A stretch of DNA of 64,000 nucleotides from contig NZ_JBJKOP010000035.1 in the NCBI RefSeq assembly GCF_046707225.1, forward strand, positions 124,001 to 188,000, written 5' to 3'. Within the stretch, counting starts at the first letter, position 1. Every line of letters starts with the position of its first letter. The DNA comes from Caproicibacter sp046707225. GTDB lineage: Bacteria; Bacillota; Clostridia; Oscillospirales; Acutalibacteraceae. The notes under the pieces are model-generated. The model ran no database searches. It worked only from the letters and a program-made list of their open reading frames with translations, and was not told where the DNA came from. Position numbers and translations under genes: made by a program. Below, in pieces: positions 7,929 to 15,445 of the stretch.

Positions 7929-8882
7929 ATGATCGAGATTGAGAAGCCTAAAATTGAGACGAATGAACTATCGGGCGACGGTACGTACGGCAAATTCATC
8001 GTCGAGCCTCTGGAACGGGGGTTTGGCACCACGCTGGGCAACAGCCTTCGGCGCGTACTTCTGTCGTCCTTGCCGGGAGTTGCGGTAACGTCGATCAAGA
8101 TCGACGGCGTTCTGCATGAGTTTTCAACCATACCCGGCGTGAAAGAGGATGTCACCGAGATCATCCTGAATATCAAGGGACTGACGGCGAAGCTGCACTG
8201 CGACGGACCCAAAACGGTTGAGATTTGCGCCGAAGGGCCGTGTGAAGTGACGGCCGACTCAATCAAGTGCGACAGCGAGGTGGAAATCCTCAACCCGGAC
8301 ATGCACATTGCAACGCTGGGGGACGGCGCCAAACTGTATATGGAACTCACTTTGGACAAAGGGCGCGGCTATGTTTCCGCAGAGCGGAACAAGCAGAACA
8401 TGAGCGCCAGCATTATCGGTGTGCTTCCCGTGGATTCCATTTACACTCCGGTTTATAAGGTGAACTATAACGTGGAACCGACCCGCGTCGGCCAGAGCAT
8501 CGACTTCGACAAGCTGACGCTCGAGGTCTGGACCAACGGGGTGATCGGGGCTCAGGAGGCGGTTTCCCTTGCCGCGAAGGTCCTGACCGAACACCTGAAT
8601 CTGTTTGTCGACCTGTCCGACAAGGGCAGCAGCACCGAGATCATGGTGGAAAAGGACGACAAGGGCAAGGAAAAAGTGCTTGAGATGACGATTGAGGAGC
8701 TGGACCTTTCGGTCCGTTCCTTCAACTGCCTCAAGCGCGCCGGAATCAACACGGTTGGCGACATCATCGGCAAGTCGGAAGACGACATGATGAAGGTCCG
8801 CAACCTTGGACGCAAATCCCTCGAAGAGGTTGTCTGGAAGATGGCCTCTCTCGGTTTCAATCTGCGCAAGGACGATGAATAG
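7929..8882 (+). CDS. rpoA: DNA-directed RNA polymerase alpha subunit
   Basis: A 317-residue alpha subunit. The N-terminal assembly domain contains RGFGTTLGNSLRRVLLSSLPG near residue 33. The C-terminal domain near residues 250-317 has LDLSVRSFNCLKRAGINTVG and RNLGRKSLEEV, the determinants that contact UP elements and activators. The ATG follows AAGGAGGGTCGCTA. A 68-base gap separates it from rpsD, with no clear promoter or terminator. Confidence 0.98.
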   Translation: MIEIEKPKIETNELSGDGTYGKFIVEPLERGFGTTLGNSLRRVLLSSLPGVAVTSIKIDGVLHEFSTIPGVKEDVTEIILNIKGLTAKLHCDGPKTVEICAEGPCEVTADSIKCDSEVEILNPDMHIATLGDGAKLYMELTLDKGRGYVSAERNKQNMSASIIGVLPVDSIYTPVYKVNYNVEPTRVGQSIDFDKLTLEVWTNGVIGAQEAVSLAAKVLTEHLNLFVDLSDKGSSTEIMVEKDDKGKEKVLEMTIEELDLSVRSFNCLKRAGINTVGDIIGKSEDDMMKVRNLGRKSLEEVVWKMASLGFNLRKDDE

Positions 8883-8919
8883 TCCTTTGCGGAACCTAAG
8901 GTAAAGGAGTGAACATTCG

Positions 8920-9261
8920 ATGCCCGGAACCAGAAAACTCGGAAGAACCACCGACCACAGAACGGCTATGCTCAGGGCGATGGTAACCTTTCTTTTGGAA
9001 AAAGGTAAAATCGAAACAACGGTGACCCGCGCCAAGGAAGTCCGTTCCATGGCGGAAAAGATGATCACCATTGCGAAAGAAGATACTCTTGCCAACAAGC
9101 GCCTTGTAAACGGCTTTGTAACGAAGGAAGATGTTACCCACAAGCTGTTTGCCGAGATCGCGCCGAAATACGCCGAACGCAACGGCGGATATACACGCAT
9201 TACGAAGATCGGCCCCCGCCGCGGGGACGCAGCCGAAATGGCGATTATCGAACTTCTGTAA
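8920..9261 (+). CDS. rplQ: 50S ribosomal protein L17
   Basis: A 113-residue L17 with the N-terminal signature RKLGRTTDHRTAMLRAM and the ending RRGDAAEMAIIEL. It lines the exit side of the 50S subunit. The ATG follows AAAGGAGTG. It is the last gene of the ribosomal cluster and is followed within 20 bases by a strong terminator. No ecf transporter genes follow, unlike many other clostridia. Confidence 0.98.
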   Translation: MPGTRKLGRTTDHRTAMLRAMVTFLLEKGKIETTVTRAKEVRSMAEKMITIAKEDTLANKRLVNGFVTKEDVTHKLFAEIAPKYAERNGGYTRITKIGPRRGDAAEMAIIELL

Positions 9262-9276
9262 TTCTTTGATTTAATA

Positions 9277-9317
9277 GAAAACCGGATGTACTCCACATGG
9301 AGCGCATCCGGTTTTTT
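9277..9317 (+). terminator. Rho-independent terminator of the ribosomal cluster
   Basis: An inverted repeat with arms AAAACCGGATG and CATCCGGTTTT encloses a smaller CTCC/GGAG stem and ends in a run of six T. It closes the spc-alpha transcript 16 bases after the rplQ stop. Confidence 0.9.
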
Positions 9318-9424
9318 GTCATTCGCGGGAAAAAGCCCCGGGCGCCTTGAGGCGCAGCCGGTAAAAACAGGACTTTGCACGTATAGGAAGAACTCCCGGC
9401 TGTACCGGGGATGGGAACTATTAT

Positions 9425-9453
9425 TTGACAAAGGAATTTATAGATGGTATGGT
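9425..9453 (+). promoter_or_regulatory. Predicted sigma-A promoter for the 9477 gene
   Basis: TTGACA at 9425-9430 and TATGGT at 9448-9453 with a 17-base spacer. An alternative -10, TATTATA, begins at 9454. It lies just upstream of the membrane protein start at 9477 and downstream of the rplQ terminator. Confidence 0.55.
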
Positions 9454-9476
9454 TATTATAAAATAGGCAAAAAGAG

Positions 9477-9902
9477 ATGAGAACGGTGAAGAGGAAAAGG
9501 GCTGCATATCTTGTTTATTTGCTTTTGCTGCCGCTGCTGCTTCTTGCGATGGCGTTTGCCGAAAACGGGCTGCAGATGATGACGGCAAAGGCTTCCGCAT
9601 GGTGCTTATGGGGCTGGAAGTTTTTTCTGACCGTTTTTTCCGCGGCGCTGATTGCTCTTGATCTCTTTCTGGCGCGCCGTGCGGATATTACAAAAAAATC
9701 CCTCTGCCTGATCAAACTGGCATATTCCGTATTTTTAATTGCGTTATGCGCGGCCCTGCTCCGGGGCCTTGCGCATCAGATCGTTCCCTACAAGCCGACG
9801 ATGCTGACTCCCGCGCTGATTTTTGTCCCGTCCCTCCTGTATGCGGCCGGGTATCAGTTATCCACCTCATGCTATTTTTCGAAGGGCGGCGGTCGACAAT
9901 AG
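9477..9902 (+). CDS. Hypothetical four-helix membrane protein
   Basis: A 141-residue protein with no family I can recognise. Four hydrophobic helices are clear, near residues 9-28, 47-66, 77-97 and 107-127, separated by short basic loops, and there is no signal peptidase site. The N terminus is strongly basic (RTVKRKR), so it should face the cytoplasm. The ATG at 9477 lacks a perfect ribosome binding site; a GTG at 9486 is a possible alternative. It is followed by another small membrane protein and may form a two-gene unit. Function unknown. Confidence 0.7.
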   Translation: MRTVKRKRAAYLVYLLLLPLLLLAMAFAENGLQMMTAKASAWCLWGWKFFLTVFSAALIALDLFLARRADITKKSLCLIKLAYSVFLIALCAALLRGLAHQIVPYKPTMLTPALIFVPSLLYAAGYQLSTSCYFSKGGGRQ

Positions 9903-9939
9903 GTTTTCGGGATTTCATTGAGAGGAAAGGGGCTTGCAG

Positions 9940-10116
9940 ATGGAGTTCTGGATAGAAGCGTTGAAAAACGGATTTTTCATGTTCCTGACCATTTTACTGA
10001 TTGCATTGTTTTTCCGTATCTTTTCCGCCGTACTCACCAAATGGCTGCGGTGGATCTCACGCTATCTTCGCTTGTTTCTGAAAAGAATGTTTCGGCCCTC
10101 GTCGCTGTACCGATAG
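9940..10116 (+). CDS. Small single-pass membrane protein
   Basis: A 58-residue protein beginning MEFWIEALKNGFFMFLTILL. One hydrophobic helix spans about residues 11-31, followed by an amphipathic, Arg/Lys-rich tail of about 27 residues with pairs of aromatic residues. The ATG at 9940 is placed seven bases after AGGAAAGGGG, a convincing ribosome binding site. It lies 37 bases after the preceding membrane protein gene. No family recognised. The strong start signal and composition argue for a real gene, but size keeps confidence moderate. Confidence 0.6.
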   Translation: MEFWIEALKNGFFMFLTILLIALFFRIFSAVLTKWLRWISRYLRLFLKRMFRPSSLYR

Positions 10117-10329
10117 AAAATGCGGGACCTCGCCGGCAGGCATGAAAAACCAATTTGGGGAGATGGTTTCCATATGTCATCCCGCTTCAAAACAGGGCAG
10201 AGTATCGCTGCGGCTAAGGGAGCAATTTTATATGAGGCGGGGATCTCCTTATTATGAAACCAATTAGAAGCAGCGGTCGGCACATGGGATTTCGTTGCGG
10301 ACGCTCATACTGCGGTGAGGAAAGAATCG

Positions 10330-10376
10330 ACAAACAAAAAAGGGAGCCGTTTCCCAAGTTGGGGAACGGCTCCCTT
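10330..10376 (-). terminator. Rho-independent terminator of serC-serA
   Basis: On the minus strand, the arms AAGGGAGCCGTT and AACGGCTCCCTT (with a short mismatch near the loop) are followed by a T-rich tract, 17 bases after the serA stop. The 213 bases from 10117 to 10329, upstream of it, contain no gene that I can support. Confidence 0.88.
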
Positions 10377-10392
10377 GCTGCGGTGAGGACAC

Positions 10393-11568
10393 TTATTTGC
10401 TTTTTGCCGGAATCACGCGCGCGCGCACGATTTCCGGAAGCTGTTCCAGATGCTCGGCGGTGTCCTCGGTGACTTCTCCGGTCACGTCGAGAATCACATA
10501 GGCATAGTCCTTTTTCGCCTTGCTCTGCATGTTTTCAATGTTGATATTCGCGTTTGCCAGAATGCCGGACAGCTTGCTGATGACGTTCGGCACGTTCCTG
10601 TGGAACAGGCAGATGCGGGTAAAGCCGTTGCGCGCCATCGAAACGGACGGCAGGTTGACCGCGTTGCGGATGTTTCCGTTTTCGAGATAATCGATCAGCT
10701 CGTCCGCGGCCATCCGCGCGCAGTTGTCCTCCGATTCGGGTGTGGAGGCGCCAAGGTGCGGAAAGGCAAGGACGTTTTCAACACCAAGCAGGCTGTCGTC
10801 CGGAAAATCGGTCGCATAGGTGGCGACCTTTCCGGATTTCACCGCCGCCAGCACGTCCGGCCGGTTGAACAGCCCGCCGCGCGCGAAGTTAAGAAGATGC
10901 ACGCCGTCTTTCATTTTAGAGATCGCTTCCGCGTTGATCATTTCTTTGGTATCGGGCAGCAGCGGCACATGGACGGTGATATAGTCGCTTTCCGCGTAAA
11001 TGTCATCCAGAGAATGCGCGTGCTTTACGGAGCGGGAGAGCCCCCAGGCGGCGTCCACCGAAAGATACGGGTCGTAGCCGAGCACTTCCATCCCGAGGGA
11101 GTGAGCCGCGTTCGCGACCAGAATCCCGATTGCGCCCAGGCCGATGACGCCGAGCGTTTTTCCCTTGATTTCAGGGCCGACGAACTGGCTTTTACCTTTT
11201 TCGACCAGTTTGCCGACCTCGTCCCCTTTGCCTTTCAGGGTTTTCGCCCATTCAATCCCCGATACAATCCTTCGGGAGGACATCAGCAGCCCGGCGAGAA
11301 CCAGCTCCTTGACCGCGTTCGCGTTTGCGCCTGGGGTGTTGAACACGACGATTCCCTTTTCGCTGCACTTGTCGATCGGGATATTGTTAACCCCCGCACC
11401 GGCGCGGGCAACCGCCAGCAGGTTTGCCGGCAGTTCCATTTCGTGCATCGAGGCGGAGCGGACAAGAATCGCTTCCGGGTTTTCCACGCTGTCGGAGCAG
11501 CTGTAGTTTTCGCCGAAACGGCCGGTTCCGACAGGCGATATTTTGTTCAGGCACTTAATCTGGTACAT
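10393..11568 (-). CDS. serA: D-3-phosphoglycerate dehydrogenase with ACT domain
   Basis: A 391-residue enzyme for the first step of serine synthesis, oxidising 3-phosphoglycerate to 3-phosphohydroxypyruvate with NAD. The Rossmann motif GVIGLGAIGILVANAA is near residue 140. The catalytic Arg lies in LLNFARGG and the catalytic His in FPHLGAST. A C-terminal ACT domain (about residues 320-391) is present, a likely serine-sensing or dimer module. It lacks the extra intervening domain of long SerA proteins. It follows serC by 18 bases in a two-gene operon. The ATG follows GGAGGAATCAACCC. Confidence 0.95.
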   Translation of the reverse strand: MYQIKCLNKISPVGTGRFGENYSCSDSVENPEAILVRSASMHEMELPANLLAVARAGAGVNNIPIDKCSEKGIVVFNTPGANANAVKELVLAGLLMSSRRIVSGIEWAKTLKGKGDEVGKLVEKGKSQFVGPEIKGKTLGVIGLGAIGILVANAAHSLGMEVLGYDPYLSVDAAWGLSRSVKHAHSLDDIYAESDYITVHVPLLPDTKEMINAEAISKMKDGVHLLNFARGGLFNRPDVLAAVKSGKVATYATDFPDDSLLGVENVLAFPHLGASTPESEDNCARMAADELIDYLENGNIRNAVNLPSVSMARNGFTRICLFHRNVPNVISKLSGILANANINIENMQSKAKKDYAYVILDVTGEVTEDTAEHLEQLPEIVRARVIPAKSK

Positions 11569-11586
11569 GGGTTGATTCCTCCGTTC

Positions 11587-12672
11587 TCACGCGTTTTTCC
11601 GTTCAAAATCCTTCATGAACGCAACCAGCTTTTCCACGCCCTCAACCGGCATGGCATTATAAATGGAAGCGCGCATTCCGCCCACGGTGCGGTGCCCCTT
11701 CAGGTTGACGAAGCCCTCCGCCGTCGCTTCCGAAACAAATTTCGCGTCAAGCGCGGTATCGCCCGTCACGAACGGAACGTTCATCAGGGAGCGGTCTTTC
11801 GGAACGACCGTGCCGCGGAACAGCTTGGAGCCGTCAAGAAAATCGTAAAGCAGCCCGGCCTTTTTCCGGTTAATCTTTTCCATTTCGGAAAGCCCGCCGA
11901 CGGTGTTTTTCAGCCAGTCAAGCACCAGCATGCAGATGTAGATCGAATAGCACGGGGGAGTGTTGAACATCGAGCCGTTGTCGGCGTGCGTCTTGTAATT
12001 CAGCATGGTCGGAGTGAAATCCATCGCGTTGCCGATCAGGTCGTCGCGGACGATTACAACGGTCAGGCCCGCGGGCGCCATGTTTTTCTGCGCGCCCGCG
12101 TAGAGAAGCCCGAATTTGGAAACGTCGATCGGTTCGCTCAGAATGCAGGAGGATACGTCCGCCACAAGCGGAACGTCGCCGGTCTGCGGCAGCTCATGAT
12201 AAGCGGTGCCGTAAATCGTGTTGTTCAGGCAGATGTGGAAATAATCGGCGTCCTTGGAAAAGGTGCCGGGGTCAAGCTCCGGAATATAGGTGAAGGTCTT
12301 ATCCTTGGAGGACGCGACCACATTCCCTTCGCCGTAGCGGGCGGCTTCTTTCCAGGCCTTTGTCGCCCACTGGCCGGTCAGCACAAAGTCCGCCTTATGA
12401 TGTTTGTTCATCAGGTTCAGCGGTATCATCGCGAACTGGGAGGAAGCGCCGCCCTGCAGGAATAAAACCTTGTAGTTGCAAGGAATTTCCATTATTTCGC
12501 GAAGCAAATTCTCCGCGGAACAGATGATCCCCTCGTATTCGCCGGATCGATGGGACATCTCCATGACGGATTGACCGCAGCCCTTATAATCGAGCATTTC
12601 GTCCGCGGCGCGGCGAAGAACGGCTTCCGGCAGCATGGATGGGCCTGCGGAAAAGTTGTACACACGTTTCAT
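11587..12672 (-). CDS. serC: Phosphoserine aminotransferase
   Basis: A 361-residue PLP enzyme that converts 3-phosphohydroxypyruvate to phosphoserine using glutamate. It begins RVYNFSAGPSMLPEAVL, the family signature. The PLP lysine is in LLYAGAQKNMAPAG near residue 200, and QGGASSQFAMIPLN forms the phosphate-binding part. Substrate Arg residues appear in GHRTVGGMRASIYNAM near the C terminus. The ATG follows TTGGAGGTTCATC. It is the first gene of serC-serA. Confidence 0.96.
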   Translation of the reverse strand: MKRVYNFSAGPSMLPEAVLRRAADEMLDYKGCGQSVMEMSHRSGEYEGIICSAENLLREIMEIPCNYKVLFLQGGASSQFAMIPLNLMNKHHKADFVLTGQWATKAWKEAARYGEGNVVASSKDKTFTYIPELDPGTFSKDADYFHICLNNTIYGTAYHELPQTGDVPLVADVSSCILSEPIDVSKFGLLYAGAQKNMAPAGLTVVIVRDDLIGNAMDFTPTMLNYKTHADNGSMFNTPPCYSIYICMLVLDWLKNTVGGLSEMEKINRKKAGLLYDFLDGSKLFRGTVVPKDRSLMNVPFVTGDTALDAKFVSEATAEGFVNLKGHRTVGGMRASIYNAMPVEGVEKLVAFMKDFERKNA

Positions 12673-12719
12673 GATGAACCTCCAATTTAATGTTTTTACA
12701 GCCTAACCAATAATTATTA

Positions 12720-12748
12720 ATTATAATGCGGTCTGCTGGAAAACGCAA
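12720..12748 (-). promoter_or_regulatory. Predicted serC promoter
   Basis: On the minus strand, TTGCGT (12743-12748) and TATAAT (12720-12725) are separated by 17 bases. The -10 is a perfect match and lies 48 bases upstream of the serC start. Confidence 0.65.
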
Positions 12749-13040
12749 GCAGCGAATTGCATTGCTAAAGTGATATTTTTTCATAATATGACTTTGTTTG
12801 CCAAAAGTGTGAACCAATTCGCCTGCTTTTCGGGGTCGTTTCATGCTGTAAGGCTTATGTTCTTTACAGAAAAAGCATGGCGAATTTAATACAAATTTGG
12901 TAGAATTAAATAAATAAAAATTTCTGTGTAACAAAACGCCTTCTTGAGTTGTTATCTATATGAAATAAATTCGCGTGGGATCCGCTGAGAGCATATACAA
13001 TCCAACCGCATGATGTTTTCAGTCTGAATGCTCTTTACAA
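12749..13040. other. AT-rich intergenic region, no gene seen
   Basis: The non-coding gap between serC and the 13059 lipoprotein gene is 386 bases; this part excludes the serC promoter. It is clearly AT-rich. A possible plus-strand -10, TATACAAT, lies near 12994, but no good -35 pairs with it. No convincing hairpin, riboswitch or small gene was found. Confidence 0.4.
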
Positions 13041-13058
13041 ATGAAGGAGGTAATTGTA

Positions 13059-13745
13059 ATGAAAAAGTTTCTTTTCAGTGTATTGACGTTCCTTTTCCTT
13101 TTGACTTCCTGTGCTGCAAATCCCAAGCCATCCGCGCCGGTTAAAGCAAATGCGATTTCGGTTTCATCGTCCGCTTGTAAGCCGGTCGAATATTCGCAGC
13201 AGCAATCTGATTGTATAGGCACTTTGCCGCAGACGTTACAGGATGTTGAAGATCGCAGCGACTGCATTGTTCAGGGCGTGCTTCAGGATGATGCCAAGCC
13301 GAACATACAGTATATGGAAGTTACTTTGTCGTCCGGAAAAGAGCAGCAGGTTCCTACGTTCGGAACCACAGTATCTACACTGAAAGTCACAAAGACTTAT
13401 AAAGGAAATCTTAAAGAGGGAGATACGATCCCACTGGGCGAAGAGTACTTTTGCATTGATTACAGTGATAAAAAAATGGTATGTTATGACGGAAATTATC
13501 TGCCCTCTAAGACAGGAAAGGAGTATTTATTCTTTTTGGTGGACCGTATGAGCGAGACAGCCTGGTGGGGCGGAGATTATCTTCCGCTGGACTGTGAACT
13601 TGGCCGCTATCCCGTTGTGAAACAAAATTCGGTTCGCGCGCAGTCCATTGATTCCATGTCGAATGAAGAGCTGAACCTTGGCAAAGATGACGCGGCTCAT
13701 TACAAAAGCATCTACAAAGAAGTCATTGCAAAGTACATGAGCTGA
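13059..13745 (+). CDS. Putative lipoprotein, tandem paralogue 1
   Basis: A 228-residue exported protein. The signal peptide MKKFLFSVLTFLFLLTSC ends in a lipobox LTSC with Cys18, so it should be a membrane-anchored lipoprotein. The mature part has two motifs shared with the next gene: an early region with DCIVQGVL and a central GDTIPLGEEYFCIDY, then NYLPSKTGKEYLFFL, and the tail YKSIYKEVIAKYMS. ATG at 13059 is chosen because AAGGAGG lies nine bases upstream; an earlier in-frame ATG at 13041 precedes that site. Family not recognised; function unknown. Confidence 0.8.
   Translation: MKKFLFSVLTFLFLLTSCAANPKPSAPVKANAISVSSSACKPVEYSQQQSDCIGTLPQTLQDVEDRSDCIVQGVLQDDAKPNIQYMEVTLSSGKEQQVPTFGTTVSTLKVTKTYKGNLKEGDTIPLGEEYFCIDYSDKKMVCYDGNYLPSKTGKEYLFFLVDRMSETAWWGGDYLPLDCELGRYPVVKQNSVRAQSIDSMSNEELNLGKDDAAHYKSIYKEVIAKYMS
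13700..13745 (+). repeat. 3'-end repeat shared by tandem paralogues, copy 1
   Basis: The last 46 bases of this gene match bases 14484-14529 of the next gene at all but one position, far more than the bodies of the two genes. The copies are direct repeats. Confidence 0.85.
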
Positions 13746-13760
13746 AATAAAACAGGAAAT

Positions 13761-13799
13761 ACCCGCTCCGGAAATTGTTTTTTCGGGGCGGGTGCTTTT
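13761..13799 (+). terminator. Rho-independent terminator
   Basis: Arms ACCCGCTCCG (13761-13770) and CGGGGCGGGT (13784-13793), with one G-T pair, are followed by GCTTTTC. It follows the first paralogue and precedes the second, which may therefore have reduced read-through expression. Confidence 0.7.
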
Positions 13800-13833
13800 C
13801 AGTCGAATCTGTGAAAAGTCGGGAGGATTGAAA

Positions 13834-14529
13834 TTGAAAAAATTTTATGCCGGTTTCTTTTTATGGCTGCTGCTTTCGGCAGTGCTCGGTTCCTGGAGAC
13901 CGGGTGTGAATCGGAATTTTCTGCGGGGAGACATAGTCGCCTATGTTCAGTCGGATGCGGCGGTCGATTACCTGATTCCTCAAAATCTGGAGGAGCTTGA
14001 GGCGGGCTGTACGGACATCGTGCAGGGAGTTTTCCGGGGCGCAGGAAACCGGCAGGCAAATCAACACGTAATGGCGGAGAGTGACTTCACAGTGGAAGAC
14101 GGGGCGGAAAATGTGATTCCGGGAGCATTGGAATTCCCGGACCGGACGGTCACGGTTTCGTCCCTGCAAATTACAAAGGTGCTGAAAGGGGAACTGCGGG
14201 CCGGACAAGCCATTCCCCTGGGCGAAGAATATCATCGGGAAGAAAAGGACGGAAAAGAAAAGATTTACTATAACCTCGATTATCTGCCCAGCGCCGCAGG
14301 ACGGGAATATTTGTTTTTCTTGAATGAGGACAACGATGCGTCAAGTACTTTTTACGGACTTTATTGCCCTTATTCCGGGGCGTGGGGGCGTTATCGGGTG
14401 AGAAGCGCCGAAGAATTAAATAGGCGCTCCGTTGATTCTATGATCAAGTGGGAATTGGAATTCGGGCGCGACAGCGCGGATGGTTACAAAAGCATCTACA
14501 AAGAAGTCATTGCAAAATACATGAGCTGA
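13834..14529 (+). CDS. Putative secreted protein, tandem paralogue 2
   Basis: A 231-residue paralogue of the preceding lipoprotein. The start is TTG at 13834, seven bases after GGGAGG. The N terminus KKFYAGFFLWLLLSAVLGSW is a signal or anchor helix, without the lipobox cysteine seen in copy 1, so anchoring differs. Shared motifs are GQAIPLGEEYHRE, DYLPSAAGREYLFFL and the ending YKSIYKEVIAKYMS. A charged insert with GAENVIPGALEFPD is extra. Codon use matches its neighbours. Function unknown. Confidence 0.75.
   Translation: MKKFYAGFFLWLLLSAVLGSWRPGVNRNFLRGDIVAYVQSDAAVDYLIPQNLEELEAGCTDIVQGVFRGAGNRQANQHVMAESDFTVEDGAENVIPGALEFPDRTVTVSSLQITKVLKGELRAGQAIPLGEEYHREEKDGKEKIYYNLDYLPSAAGREYLFFLNEDNDASSTFYGLYCPYSGAWGRYRVRSAEELNRRSVDSMIKWELEFGRDSADGYKSIYKEVIAKYMS
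14484..14529 (+). repeat. 3'-end repeat shared by tandem paralogues, copy 2
   Basis: Matches 13700-13745 at 45 of 46 bases by direct reading, ending at the stop codon in both genes. Confidence 0.85.
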
Positions 14530-14542
14530 GGGTTTTCCCGAA

Positions 14543-14585
14543 AGCCCGTCCAGGATTCTTTCTGAGTCCGGACAGGCTTTTTTTA
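14543..14585 (+). terminator. Rho-independent terminator
   Basis: Arms AGCCCGTCC and GGACAGGCT surround a short loop with an inner GGA/TCC pairing, followed by seven T. It closes the second paralogue. Confidence 0.75.
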
Positions 14586-14595
14586 CGCGCCGTGT

Positions 14596-14623
14596 TTGAA
14601 GCCCGTCGGTTTTATGCTATAAT
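14596..14623 (+). promoter_or_regulatory. Predicted promoter for the DUF218 gene
   Basis: TTGAAG at 14596-14601 and a perfect TATAAT at 14618-14623, spacer 16. The -10 is only 20 bases from the start codon, so the transcript leader would be very short. Confidence 0.5.
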
Positions 14624-14642
14624 AACCGGAGAGGTGATACCG

Positions 14643-15407
14643 TTGGGAAAATTCAGGCGCGCGGCGCTCTGGGTTCTTGGAATCCTTTCCGCTTTGGGGC
14701 TTGTCTGGTTTATCGGGCCGATCCACTGGAACGTGTTGAATATCGGCAATATTTCGGGGATTGCGGTTTGCCTGTTGATTTTGGCGTGTGTGCTTTTGTC
14801 CGGCAGGATCAATGCCTTATGCGGCAAAAACCGCGCGGTAAAAAAACTGAAAACAGCGGTTCTGGTTCTGTTCTGCGCCGGCCTTCTGTGGGCGGCGGTG
14901 CTGACCGGCCTGATGGTTTCGGGTGCGACCTCCGCCCCGCCGGAAACGGCGACGGTGCTGGTTTTGGGCAGCAAGGTGAGCGGGAACGTTCCCAGCGCGG
15001 ACCTGAGGGAACGGATTGAAGCGGCGGCAAATTATCTGAACGCTCATCCGGCCGCGGTCTGCGTTGCCTGCGGCGGGCAGGGGCGCGGCGAAAACCGAAC
15101 GGAAGCGGAAGTCATCCGGCAAGGTCTGGTCAGCCGGGGAGTCGACGCTTCCCGCGTTTTTCTGGAAGACCGGTCGACTTCCACGCAGGAAAATATATCC
15201 AACGCACAAAAGATCATCGGCCAAAACGCCCTGAACCGCGGGCTTGCGATCGTCACGGACGAATATCACGAATATCGCGCCTGTTCGATTGCGCGCGGAC
15301 TCGGCGCTTCGGCGTGGGCGGTTCCCGCGCATACGCCGTGGTATATTTTCTCGGCCTGCTGGGCGCGGGAGCTGCTGGCGCTGTCCGCCTATCTGCTCCT
15401 GCCGTAA
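14643..15407 (+). CDS. DUF218 / YdcF-like membrane protein
   Basis: A 254-residue protein with about four N-terminal transmembrane helices, near residues 8-28, 36-56 and 70-95, followed by a DUF218 (YdcF/SanA) domain. The domain shows VLVLGSKV, then CGGQGRGENRTEAEVI, the STSTQENISNA motif and IVTDEYHEYRA, the usual conserved clusters. Members are thought to act in envelope functions, but the reaction is not known. The start is TTG at 14643, eight bases after GGAGAGG. It precedes pyrC by 38 bases and may share a transcript with the pyr genes. Confidence 0.85.
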   Translation: MGKFRRAALWVLGILSALGLVWFIGPIHWNVLNIGNISGIAVCLLILACVLLSGRINALCGKNRAVKKLKTAVLVLFCAGLLWAAVLTGLMVSGATSAPPETATVLVLGSKVSGNVPSADLRERIEAAANYLNAHPAAVCVACGGQGRGENRTEAEVIRQGLVSRGVDASRVFLEDRSTSTQENISNAQKIIGQNALNRGLAIVTDEYHEYRACSIARGLGASAWAVPAHTPWYIFSACWARELLALSAYLLLP

Positions 15408-15445
15408 GGCGAGCCCTGTTTCCAGTCAGTCAAACGGAGGTGCAA

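Noticed and set aside
10450..12465. A 671-codon open frame on the plus strand across serA and serC
   Set aside because: It is fully antisense to two well-supported genes, has no family resemblance and has amino-acid composition typical of a shadow frame in GC-rich DNA.
15408..15445. PyrR attenuator or other riboswitch ahead of pyrC
   Set aside because: The gap is only 38 bases, and no hairpin or known motif is present.
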